In this document: piece by piece, positions 45,240 to 57,527 of the stretch
How the letters are laid out: each line of letters starts with the position of its first letter
Position numbering within the stretch: the stretch's first letter is position 1
Assembly: GCA_025403435.1 (NCBI GenBank)
Contig: CM046339.1
Span: 1,814,212-1,878,211 of the forward strand
Length of the DNA stretch: 64,000 nt
Direction: 5' to 3'
DNA from: Artocarpus heterophyllus
Taxonomy: Eukaryota > Streptophyta > Magnoliopsida > Rosales > Moraceae
The notes under the pieces: generated by a model
Seen by the model: the letters and a program-made list of their open reading frames with translations, nothing else
The model's database searches: none
What the model was told of the DNA's origin: nothing
Program-made: the position numbers and the translations under genes

Positions 45240-48200
45240 TTGTTAGAAATAAAAAGTTTGATTTCATGAAAATTTTTCCCATTTCTTCCTCATGAAAACC
45301 ACCCACCCTATGCCATTTTCTCTCAAAATTTTGATGAATTTTAAGCCTTCAAATCATGTATTGAAGCAAGTTTAAGTGTTGAAGATCAAGGATAAGCAAT
45401 TGTGGAGGTAAAAGTTAAAGCTTTTTCTTAGGGATTTTGATATTTCTCTTGAACTTTGAATGGGTTTTGATTACGTTTTGTCATGGTTTTTGTAGAGAGA
45501 ACATAACAAAGTTTTGAGCTTAGCAAAGGAGGATCAAAAAGCTTGATAAAGTTTATGTAAATCTCTAAACTTTATACTTTAAAGTTTATGTTATAAACAT
45601 GTATGCCAAGTGTTTCATGAAATGTTTTAGACTATGGCATGTAAGATGGACATTATGGCATGATTGTTTTATGTCTTATATTGATGGTGATGACGATAGA
45701 AAGAAAGAAAGAAAGTAGGGGTTTTGTATTTAAAAGTGGAAAATTGTTAAACTTTGTATTTTACACAAAGTTTAACTAGTTTTTGAAAGAATGGGGTTTT
45801 GAGGGCATAAAGGCCAATTTATTTTCCAAACATGGTATAGGATCTGCCAAAACAGTGAGAGAAACAAGTTTTGTGAACAAAGTTTTGTAAAATTCCAAAA
45901 GGACTAAATTGCAAAGTTTTGTAAAAATTTGATGGATTTGAAAATCAACCAAAAAGTCCACTGTAACATTAGAATTTTAGGAAAGTTAAAATATGAAAGT
46001 TGTAGATCTCACCGAACCTATGGGGCAACGCGAATGGATTGTCAAAATTCTGTATGGTTGATAAGTTATGAATTTTACAAAATTTTAAGCACAAAATTTC
46101 ATGAAATGAAAATGTTATGAAATGTTTAGAATTCGACCAAGGAGCTTTTGTAAGTTTTAGTCCTTGCAAAAAACTAAACTTTTTGGTATAAAACGGTCGT
46201 TTTTAGTCCCGAGGGCAAAAATGTCAAGATTTTTGTGTTTCGAGCCAAAACCGTACAATCGTATGAAAACTGGGTTTTCACCAGGGAATATTGGGTTCCT
46301 GCACTGCTATAGGTAGTGAGTAATCATAGATGCTAAGTTTTAAAGGATTTAAAGTTTAATCAAGTAAAAAAAAGAAACGAACATTAAAGGCAAAAATGAA
46401 AAGATCTTTAAGTTTCGGATCAAAACTGTAAAGTTTTGACAAAACAGATTTAATTAAAAGGAAAACCATTGTTTTCGTTTACTGTAATATTATGAGACAT
46501 AAAGAAATTAAAGTTATGTTTTAAAATAGGTTTCAAAAGTTTTTAAAGACTTGTTAAGTGTAAAATGGTCATTTTACAAAAAAGGTCAAAACGGACCCAA
46601 AATGCCCGCTGTTGAAAAACCCTTCTTAGTGGGAATTTTTTTGTAACATGTAAGAAATTAGAGGAAAAGTTAAGCAAAAAGTTTAACAAGTTACGCACTT
46701 TATGAAAAACTTGTTAAGTGTAAAATCATCATTTTTGAGGAAATGGCTAAAACGGAGTTGAACACTCCGAATTAGCAAAATGCTCTTAGACAGAAAATGT
46801 TTCATATCTTGTTAGGTAAATAAACCGTCGAGTGAGATGGGAGATTTAACTAAGGGGTATTTAAGTTAGGTTAAAAGAAAGGTAATTGGTGGGTTACAAA
46901 GTTAAGTAAAAAAAAAGAGTAACCCGATGGGTTATAGACTTAAGTTAAAAGAATGATAATTCGGTGGATTATAGAGTTAAGTAAAGGGAAAGGTAACCCC
47001 GATGGGTTACAAAGCTAAGCAGATGAAAGGTAAACCAATAGGATACACAGTAAAAGAAAGCACACTGATAGTATACAAGTTATGTAAAACGGAATGAATA
47101 TTTAATGATTAAGTTCTGTTATCCATCGAGTAGATTGGTAATATGATAGTTTAGCTAATAAGTCATGTGTCATATAATCAGGACATAGAAGCCAACTATT
47201 AAAAGGAAAAGGAATGAAATGAGAACGCTAGAATCCAGGTAAGTTCAAACCTCACCTACAGTATAAAGTAAATAATTTTCAAATGCTTATACATATGTTT
47301 GCAAATGTGTTTGTAACAATTATGCAAGTTGTTTTTAAGGTATGTTTGCATTTGTTATGCAAAAGGTTTTAAAGTTTAAATCAAGATTTGCAATGTACTT
47401 GCAACTATTATGTTTAAAGCATGATTGCATTTAATGTGCATAAGGTTTAAAAGATCAAGTAAAGGTTTGTAATGTATTTGCAATTATTATTCTTAAAGTA
47501 TGTTTGCATGTGAAATACACAATGTTTTAAAAAGTACAAGTTATGATTTACAAATGTGTTTGCATATGATATGTTAGCATTTGATGTGCTCACTAAAATT
47601 AAAAAGAATGTAAAATAAAGATAAAAAGAAAGTGTCGTACCAGCCTCCTTGATGTAAGATACATAAATAAAGTTAAAGTTATGACCTTGGTGTTCGATGG
47701 TCTTAAGTCTTCCACAAGAAAAGCAACATCTTTATGTTCTCATAGTTAATGATGTTAGTAAGAACACTAAAGTTTACATGTTGAAAGTAAGGATAAAGAA
47801 TGATTATAAGATGCACATAATTGAAAGTTTATAGTTGAGCATTAATGGAATTATGCATTATGAATTTGCTTGTATTCCTTATTATGAAGTGTTTATGTGA
47901 AATGATTATGAAAAACGTTCTGAGAAATGTTTTACGTTAAATGTTTATGAAAAACATTTCTATGTTTATAAGAAAAGGTTTATGAAGGATGTTTTGAGAA
48001 AAACATTTAAGAAATGTTTTATGAAAAATGTTTTAAGAGAAAGGTTTTTATAAAAAAAGCTTATAAAGCATGTAAAAATGATTTGTGAGATTATGTTTGA
48101 ACTTACTGAGCGAAAGCTCATTAAAAGTTCTTTCATACTACAGATAGTCTTACGAGTGACTAGTAGGACTTATTTGAAGAGCTCGGTGCTGCGAATGATA

Positions 48201-48641
48201 GATGCGAAGATTTGGGTAAGGATACCACTACAATATGTTTTCGCTGCTCAAAGAAAATGTTTTTGCACTATTTGATATAGTGTTTTCAAAGTTTTAAGAA
48301 AATCAAAGTTTTTAAAAAGTTTTAGGATACATTTTATGAAATGTTCTATATAATTTTAAAGTTAAGTTTTAAGCTATGATTTAGTTAATGTTTCTTATTA
48401 AACTTTAAGAAACGATTTAAAACGGTTTTAAACTCAAATGTTGAGCAATGTCTCAACTTAAGTCTCAACTTAAGTTGCAACATAAGTCGTAACAGTTTTT
48501 AAGTATGTTTTAAAGTATGTTAAAAGAAAAGGAAAAGGAAAAAAATTATTCAGTATTTTTCTTACTAAATAAGTAAGATTAAAGTTTAAGAAATGATGTC
48601 TAAGGAAGTTAAGTGGCGACCTAAAAAGGTAAGGCGTCACA

Positions 48642-49159
48642 TACATCATAGTTACCAACCAGTATCCGGTATTTGTCGCAGTTGCAATACTGTATTTGTC
48701 GCAGTTACAATCCGATATCTAATATCCATTGTAGTTATAAGCCAGTGGCTAGTATCAACCATCGTTACTGACTAATAATCGAAAAGACCATGAACACCAC
48801 AACCGTCGTTGTCATTGGAAAATCATATTATCGTAAAAACCACAAACACAATATATAGAGTAAAAATCCTAAAAATTAGATTAAAAAAAATGTCAAAAAA
48901 GCTCCTCGATCATCTCGATGTGGCAGCGGCGGACGCGATGGGCAAACCTCTTACCGTGCGAAGGAGACAAGTCTCATCCATGCAACCTTAGTGGGGAGAG
49001 ATCTCCCTAGCATGCATGGCAGCTACGAAAAAATCTCCATCGCATAGAGTACATTTCCTGTTGGCAATTCATGATGATCGACCTCCCCCTAGTGTGACTC
49101 CGTTTATGTCATGAGCTCAGCTCACAACAACATCGATGAAAGAGATAGAGGAGAGAGGG
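48642..49159. other. Unassigned sequence between two LTR insertions
   Basis: About 520 bp of non-repeat-like sequence. It includes a small imperfect tandem duplication (GTATTTGTCGCAGTT, twice at 48669-48712). The part at 48900-49140 is richer in GC than its surroundings. The 60-codon frames here are not recognisable. Confidence 0.5.
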
Positions 49160-50631
49160 TGTCACGCCTCAGAGTACGGGAGGTGACGTGACGGATTATT
49201 TAAATTAATTAGAAGAGAAATTTAATTAAAATAAAAAATTTTAGGGGTTAAATTAAATAATAAAAATGTAAAAGTTTCAAAACAACATTATAAGAGAATT
49301 CATAAACATTGAGCAGGTGAAATCATTAAGCGAATAATAAAATGATAAAGAACCGCGAGTATGGGTCCCATTGACCCACAACTTGTGCACACATATAGTA
49401 CTGACAATATAATAATACAACCACAGTCCAAGCATAGAGACAGTTAAAAACATTACATGCCTTGCTCAAATAGTACAATTAATCTACTAATCCTGCTACT
49501 GCCCCTGAGTTCGGTCTGTTGAGTCCTCTCTGAACCTAAATGGAAATCCACCTAGAGGGGGAATTTAAAAACAAAGAAAATGTGAGCGAAAGGCTCAGTA
49601 GGACTATATTTTAATAAATCATTTAATTTAAAGAAAAGTCTCATTATTTAGGGAATTATTTAAAAGAAACCTTAAATAAATAAATTTGATGAAACTGTTC
49701 TTACCCAAAATAGTTTGTTTGGTCGACCAAAAACATCATTTTCTTTTCCTAGGCAAACTATAAGAATATCACCACCGTAGTGGCCCAGCTGGGTTTCGGG
49801 ACCTGGCCCAGCTGGGTTTCGGGACCTGGCCCCAAGGTCGATCGCTATACGACCCGATCTCTGATATGGCATCATGCCCTTATATTCATTTCTATTATCA
49901 TACAAAGTCCATTTACCAGGTGTTCTTATTAACATTCATTATGAAGTTCACTTCAATTCACGGTTTATAAAAATAACCGATAAAATATTATTTTTCAATC
50001 AATCGTTGAAAACATTTTTATAGAAACCTTTTTCAAAGCCAAATCATTTTGAAACTGGGTTACCAAAGATAGGGTAGAAGTCCTACCTCGATACTCATGC
50101 TGGTGCTCCACACCGTAATCCCAGTCCGCTATACGTTAGCTCCACGGAACCACGAACGATCCTAGATACACACTAAGTCGATCAATATCTATCTCGAGAC
50201 ATTCTATGTTACTAAACCATTTCATGATGTCCTAGTGTGCCATTTGTATCTTTAAAATCATTTTACAATGTTGGAATTTAAATCGGGGTTCAAAACAGTG
50301 AAAACAGGTGAAAAATCACAAAATTTTCTTCGCCCGGCTGGCCTGTCTGACTCCCTGCTTCGGCCGGTCGAACTGTGCAGTTCAGCCTGCTGAAAACCAG
50401 GTCCGGTCGGCCGGACATTCCCCAGGTTTGGCCTACCGAATGGTACAGTCCAGCCTGTCGATCCCTTGAATCCGGCCTGCCGAACACATAGTTCGGCCTA
50501 TCGAACTGGAAAAACCCAGAAATTCTAGCCACGGGTTTTCGATCCCCCAAAATCTAAATCTTGATTTTAACCTGTTTTTCTCAAATCTCAGGCATAGAAA
50601 ACAATCATAGATGATAGAAAAGCATACTATA
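49160..50631 (-). repeat. Gypsy 3' LTR (minus), distal part
   Basis: The LTR end TGTCACGCCTCAGAG is at 49160. It holds a degenerate version of the GGC palindrome array (about 50330-50505, many cores mutated to forms such as GGCCTATC). It also has a 23-bp tandem duplication at 49781-49826 (TGGCCCAGCTGGGTTTCGGG repeated). The break at CTATA is the target of the nested element. Confidence 0.9.
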
Positions 50632-52781
50632 TGTAACGTCCCGAAATTTATTTAATATTAATGTAATGTAAATGATGAATTAGTGTGCCATAATTAAAGT
50701 TTTAACTTTAATTAGATTATTTGGTTGGATTTTTAGTTCTTGGTTGTTTTGTTAAATTGATGTGTTCAAAAGATTCCTTGTTGATTTAAAATGATGTTTT
50801 GAGTTTTAAAACACAACAATTTGTAAAATGTTAAAAATACTCCGTTTTGCAAAACCGTGGGCGGCACATGGTTTTCGCACAGTAAAACCGCCCACCGATT
50901 TTCTCTATTTATTTCTCTCTTCTCTCTCTCTCTCTTCACTCTCACGAGCTCTCTCTCTCCTCTCTCTTGGTCTCTCGGCACCCTCTCTCTCTCTCTAATT
51001 TCTTCACAAATTTTGATTTCCATTCGAATCCAAGCTTCGGAACAGCAAGGAGGAAGCTCGGGGACGTGATTCGGCGACCGAGAACGCGGATTGAAGCTTC
51101 GATTCGAGGTTAGATTCAAAATTTCTAAACTTTTTACAAAATTTTCAATTTTGTGTGTTTTTGAAATCTAAGTTTGTTTTAGCTTAGAAAACCGTGGATT
51201 TGTGTTAAATGAACTTAAAACAACTAGAATCTAAACCTAGATTGAAGAAAAACGGATTGGATTCAAGATTTTCATTTTTCTCCTCTTTTTCTCATTTTCG
51301 GATTTTTGAGGATTTCGAGTTTAAATCTTGTTTAAATGATCCCAAACATGTTCTAGAATGTTTTTCTATCAATTATAGTTGTTTTTCATGCCTGGGATTT
51401 GAGAAAAACAGGTTAGAAACAAGATTTGGATTTTGGGGATCGAGAAACCCGTGGCTGGGATTTCTGGATCTTCCTAGTTCGGCAGGCCGAAGTTCATGTT
51501 CGGCAGGCCGGAGTGATGATCGGCAGGCCGGTGTTCTTCCGACCGGCAGGCCGAATCTGGGGAAATGTTCGGTAGGCCGAACTTTGCTTCCGGCAGGCCG
51601 AACTGTACAGTTCGGCAGGCCGAAGCAGGGCGTCCGGCAGGCCGACCGAGGCATGGAAAATTTTGTGATTTTTACCCGATTTCATTGTTTTGAACCCTGA
51701 TTTAAATCCCAACCTTATAGGATGATTTTAATGATACAAATGGCACACTAGGACATCATGAAATGATTTAGTAACATAGAATGTCTCGAACTAGATATTG
51801 ATCGACTTAGTTTGTATCTAGGATTGTTCGTGGTTCCGTGGAGCTAACGTATAGCGGATCGGGATTACGGTGTGGGGTACCGGCACGAGTACTGAGGTAG
51901 GACTTCTATCCTATTTCTTTGGTAGCCTGGTTTTGAAATGATTTGGCTTTGAAAAGGATTTCTATCAAAATATTTTCAACGGTTGTTTGAAAATGGTTTT
52001 ATCGGTTATATTTTTATATACCGTGACATGAAATGAATTTCATAATGAATATAATTGACAACACTCGGTAATTGGGTTTTGAATGATAATGATAGTAAAC
52101 ACATGGGCATGATGCCATATCAGAGATCGGGTCGTGATCGACCTTGGGGGCAGGTCCCGAAACCCAGCTGGGCCACTACGGTGATGATTTCATGGTTTGC
52201 CTAGGTAAAAGTAAACTGGTGTTTTGATTTGACGAGTAGACTATTCTGTGTCAGAACGGTTCTACTCAATTTATTTATTTATTTATTCAAGTTCCTTTTT
52301 TTGTATAACTCCTGATAATGTTATGTTTCTTTGTATAAGACTATTTTATAAAACTTAGTCCTACTGAGCCTTTCGCTCACGTTTTATTGTTTTAAATCCC
52401 CCCCCCTAGGTGGTTTCCTATTTAGGTTTGGAGAAGATTCTTCGGACCGAACTCAGGAGCAATAGGAGAATTTGTTTACACTCTGTATTTATTAATCAAG
52501 GCATGTAAGACTTAACTTTATTTGTACTTGGACTGTAATTGTATTTGTGATATTGTTAGATCCATGTGTGTGCACAAGTTGTGGGTTGTGGAACCCATAT
52601 TTGCGGTTTTTATTCAATTATTGTTATTTGTTTAATGATTTTAAATTCTTTATCAAATGTGGTGGAAAAATCTCTTTATTTCTTGCTTAATTGGATTTTT
52701 AAACCCTTAATTTCAATTAAATCCTCTTTTAATTAATCTCAATATTCCGCCACGTCACCTCCCGTACTCCGGGGCGTGACA
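50632..52781 (+). repeat. Gypsy 5' LTR (2150 bp)
   Basis: TGTAACGTCCCG to GGGGCGTGACA, with the eight-core palindrome array at 51478-51647 (one core mutated to CGGTAGGCCG). It is closely matched by 57528-59678; visible differences include the length of the CT block near 50985. Confidence 0.95.
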
Positions 52782-52886
52782 GAATGGTATCAGAGCTCAA
52801 GGTTATGAACCTTGGGAATTGTGCACACATAGGTTTGACAATGAAATACCTCTGACAGTCCAAATTTTGTTTTCAGAAGTGAGAGA

Positions 52887-55800
52887 ATGGCACCTAGACG
52901 TCGTTCGACAGCTGACGCCGAGTTCGGAAATGATGAGGGCCTGATGAGGTCTATGATTGCGGCTTTCTGGCAAATGGCAGCCAGGACTAGACCGGAAGAC
53001 TCCAGTGTTGGTAGTCGGCATGCTTTCTTTAAGGAATTTCGGCTGGCGTCTATTCCGACTTTTGATGGCAATGGGGATCCGCAGTTAACAGAGTATTGGT
53101 TGGATTCGATCTTGAAGCATCTGGATACTCTTGGTGTGCCTGAGGAGTATCGTGTGGAGTTTGCGGCGTATAAGCTCGAGGGTGGCGCTAACACCTGGTG
53201 GAAACAAACTAAGCGTCTGGAGCGCGGTGGCGATATCGGTTGGGACAAGTTCGAGGATCTGTTCTATGATCGGTATTTTCCGTAGGGGTATAGAGATCAG
53301 AAAGCAGCTGAGTTCTATAGATTGCAGCAGGGTGATATGTCAGTTCGGGAGTACGAGGCAAAGTTTAGCGAGTTGGCTAGGTTTGCTCCATCAGCTGTGG
53401 CATCGGAGCGTGAGAAATGCATCAAGTTTCAGGAAGGACTCAAGGCTCCCATTCGACGGCAGTTGGTTGCTCTACGGCTTAGGGGTTTCGGAGAGCTTGT
53501 GTCGTCGGCGATCTCCGTGGAGAATGATTACGTGCAGTATTGTGAGGACCGAGCCAAGGCTTCAGGAGGACCGCAGAGGAGTGGCAGGAAGAGCACCAGT
53601 AGTCGTCCAGCTCCGGGGAAAGGCAAGCAAGGCGGTGCGACTAGTGGCAGCAGCAGTTCGTCTGGCAGCGGGCGCAGCAATCCCTATAGCTTCCATTGTC
53701 ATTTCTGTCAGCAGCCCGAACACATCAAGAGGAATTGCCCGATCAGGAGTGCTCGTCTTGGATCGCAGACCGGGGAGGATGCCAGTCGTTCGTCTCAGCC
53801 TCAGCCTCAGACCCTACCTCTGCCTCCGCAGTACCCGCAGTTGCAGTATCTGCAGTTTTCTCCTCAGCAATTCTCATATCCGGCACGGGGACAACAGCCG
53901 CAGTATTTTCAGCACAGTGTTCCTCAGTATAGAGCTCCGAGTACAGGTAGTGTGCAGTCATCTCCATCTCAGCAGTATCGGCCGAGTAATGCAGGACCCA
54001 GTAATGTCGGTAGAGGAAAAGGGAAGGCGCCAGTGCAGGTTCATGCAATGGCATCTGGAGGGTCAGATTCTCAGATTGGTAACGCGGTTGTCGATGGTAT
54101 GATTTTGGTTTCCAGATCTTTGGCTCGCGTTTTATTTGATACCGGTGCCTCTCATTCTCTCATTTCGAGTTCTTTTGTACATGCCTTGGGATTAGAAGTA
54201 GAAGAGTTTAAGGAACCCCTAGTTATAACTTCTCCTTTGGGGCGGGTGTGTGTAAATTGTATGTGTAAATCTTGTAAAATAAAGATTGGGGATGAGATTT
54301 TGAAAAGTGATTTGATTGTACTCCCCATGAGCTCCTATGATGTGATCTTAGGGATGGACTGGTTGTCCAGGTATAGTGCAGTTGTGGACTGCCAACTTAG
54401 AAAAGTGACCCTAGTGTCTGATAGGGGGACGGTAATCACTTACCAGGGTGGTGGTGATTGGCTAATGAGTGAGCGTCTCATGAAGTCATGTCTAGGAGGG
54501 CGAAGGAATCTAGATTGTTTTGCTTTTCTTGCCAATCTAGATTGCGGGCCCTATGTTTCGAGTAGTAGTGTAGCGATTCCGGTGGTTGGTGAGTTCGAGG
54601 ATGTCTTTCCCGACGAGTTATCAGGGTTACCACCGCATCGGGAGATTGAGTTTGGTATCGAGTTGTTTCCAGGGACATCACCGATTTCTATGGCACCTTA
54701 TCGTATGGCGCCGGCAGAAATGAAGGAATTGAGGAAGCAACTTCAGGAGCTTGCTGATAAAGGATATATTCGGAATAGCACATCTCCGTGGGGAGCACCT
54801 GTTTTGTTTGCTAAGAAGCACGATGGGACTCTCAGGTTATGTGTGGATTATAGGCAGCTGAATCGTGTTACGGTGAAGAACAAGTATCCCTTGCCTAGGA
54901 TTGATGAGCTATTTGATCAGTTGGGAGGTTCGCGATACTTCTCGAAGATTGATTTGCGGTCAGGTTATCATCAGCTCAGAATCAAGGAAAAGGATATTCC
55001 CAAGACAGCTTTTAGGACTCGGTATGGGCACTTCGAGTTTCTGGTTATGTCTTTTGGGTTGACGAATGCTCCAGCAGCTTTTATGGATTTGATGAACAGG
55101 ATATTTCGGCCGTATCTGGATCAGTTTGTGATCGTGTTCATCGATGATATTCTTGTGTATTCTAAGACATAGGAGGAGCATGAGTAGCATCTTCGGATCG
55201 TGCTTCAGACTCTGCGGGAGCACCAGTTGTATGCTAAGAGGGAAAAGTGTGAGTTCTGGTTGACTGAGGTCAAATTTCTGGGTCATGTCATCTCGGAGCA
55301 TGGTATTTCAGTGGATCCGTCCAAGATTGAAGCTATATTGGAGTGGGAACGACCAAGGAATGTAGCGGAGATTCGCAGCTTCTTAGGTCTTGCTGGATAT
55401 TACAGGAAATTTGTAAAGGACTTTTCGAAAATTGCAGCTCCGTTGACGAGGTTGATCAGGAAAAACGTCAGGTTTGAGTGGGATGAAGACTGTGAGCTTG
55501 CTTTTCAGGAATTGAAGAACCGGTTGACTTCAGCTCCAGTGTTGATTATTCCTAGTAGTGACGAGCCGTATGAGGTTTATGCTGATGCTTCAGGGCGCGG
55601 ACTTGGATGCGTGTTGATGCAGCATGGACGTGTAGTAGCGTACGGATCGAGACAGCTACGACCTCACGAGCGGAATTATCCTACTCACGATTTAGAGCTT
55701 GCAGCGGTGATCTACGCGCTGAAGATTTGGAGATGTTACTTGTATGGAGCATCGTTTCAGGTCTTCTCCGATCATAAGAGTTTGAGGCATTTGTTCACTC

Positions 55801-57479
55801 AGAAGGATCTCAACTTGAGGCAGCGCAGATGGGTGGAGTACATGGAGGATTATGATTTCGCGTTACAGTATCATCCCGGAAAAGCTAATGTGGTAGCGGA
55901 CGCGCTTAGCAGGAAGTCTTCAGGGATTCTCGCTTGTTTGATTTTTGAGGACTGGAGCAGGGATGCGATAGTGAGTGAGTATCGGCTATAGTATCATGAC
56001 GACGGTGATCGAGTTTTGTTGTATCATGTGGAAGCGACTCCAGCTCTTGTTCGGATGGTGAAGCAAGGTCAGTGGCAGGATCGACATTTGCAGGGGATTT
56101 GGTCGCGGATTCAGAACGGGGAGCAGTTCGAGGAATGGAGCGTGCATGCAGATGGATCGTTGTACTTCCGGGAGCGTCTTGCAGTTCCAGTTATCGCCGA
56201 GGTGACGAAAGCCGTTCTAGATGAAGCTCATAGGTCTCAGTTTGCTATTCATCCGGGAAGCACCAAGATGTATCGTGATTTGAAGAGGCACTATTGGTGG
56301 AGAGGCATGAAGAAAGATGTTCGCGAGTACGTGGCCAAGTGTTCGACGTGTCTCCAGGTGAAAGCTGAGCATCAGAAGCCTGCAGGTCAGCTTCAGCCGC
56401 TTCCTATTCCAGGGTGGAAATGGGAGCATGTGACGATGGATTTTCTCACAGGTTTGCCGAGGACGGAGCAGCGGCATGATGCAGTTTGGGTTGTAGTCGA
56501 CAGGTTGACGAAATCGGCGCATTTCATTCCGTTTAGGTCGACGTGTTCCAGGAAGATTCTCGGGGAGTTGTATATGTAGAACATTGTGAGGTTGCATGGA
56601 GTTCCTTTGTCCATCACCTCTAATCGAGACACCAGGTTTAATGCTAAGTACTGGAGGAGTTTTCAGGAGGCTTTGGGTACGGATTTGAACTTCAGTACGG
56701 CGTTTCATCCTCAGACTGATGGGCAGTCTGAGCGGGTCATTCAGGTTCTCGAGGATATGTTGCGTGCTTGTGCGTTGGACTTCGGCGGGAATTGGAAGCA
56801 ATATTTGCATTTGGCGGAGTTCGCGTACAACAACAGTTATCAGGCGAGTATCGGTATGGCACCATTTGAGGCATTGTATGGGCGACCGTGTCGGTCACCT
56901 GTGTGTTGGGCCGAGCCGGAGGATAGAGTTATTCTTGGGCCGGATGAGATTCGTGGCAGCAACGAGAAAGTCGCGGTGATTCGGGATCGGTTGAGAGCAG
57001 CTCAGAGTCGGCAGAAGAGCTACGCGGATAGGAGACGTAGACCTTTAGAGTTCGCGGTTGGAGATTTTGTTCTCTTGAGGGTGTCACCTCGTAAGGGAAC
57101 TATGCGGTTCGGGGTGAGTGGGAAACTCGCGCCGAGGTATATTGGGCCGTTCGAGATCACTCAGCGTGTTGGTGTGGTCGCTTATCGGCTTGATCTTCCG
57201 CCCGAACTTTCTCATGTGCACGATGTGTTTCATGTGTCTATGCTTAGGAAGTGTCCACCTGAGCAGGGTAAGATAGTATCGTTTCGCGATGTGCAGGTTC
57301 AGGAGGATACGACGTACGAAGAAGTGCCGATTCAGATTATCGACCGGAAAGTGATTAGCTTGCGTCGTCGTGAAATACCGTTGGTAAAGGTCGTGTGGCA
57401 GCATCACAGGGTTGATGAGGCCACTTGGGAATTAGAGTCGGGTATGCGGGAGTCATATCCGCATTTGTTTTGTTTTTAA
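52887..57479 (+). pseudogene. Gypsy gag-pol polyprotein copy 2, five amber stops
   Basis: The frame of 1531 codons is preserved end to end without a single frameshift, but TAG interrupts it at 53283, 55170, 55185, 55989 and 56577. Comparison with copy 1 or the minus-strand copy shows four CAG-to-TAG changes and one TGG-to-TAG. Gag carries a knuckle changed at one position ([14 protein letters not shown]; copy 1 has PGH). Protease has DTGA, RT has FIDD and RNase H has YADASG. Integrase has H-H-C-C (HPGSTK...CSTCLQVK), the DDE core (MDFLTGLP; SNRDTRFN; HPQTDGQSERV) and a final chromodomain-like [18 protein letters not shown]. The start codon is 106 bp after the LTR, as in copy 1. Confidence 0.95.
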
Positions 57480-57514
57480 GATGAGTTGTAAATTTCGAGG
57501 ACGAAATTTCTTTT

Positions 57515-57527
57515 AGGGGTGGAGAGC
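57515..57527 (+). other. Gypsy polypurine tract
   Basis: AGGGGTGGAGAGC sits directly before the 3' LTR (57528). It is purine-rich as expected for plus-strand priming. Confidence 0.8.

Larger units (their letters stand above)
40349..48641 (+). repeat. Long solo LTR, interrupted by a second LTR of its own family
   Basis: The outer LTR consists of 40349-41333 and 45245-48641 (about 4.4 kb joined). It begins TGTGACACCCGAGC and ends GGCGTCACA. The flanks TATAT (40344-40348) and TACAT (48642-48646) are a one-mismatch target-site duplication. No gag, pol or primer-binding site is present, so superfamily and clade stay open. Short AT-rich open frames in it have no domain. Confidence 0.8.
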
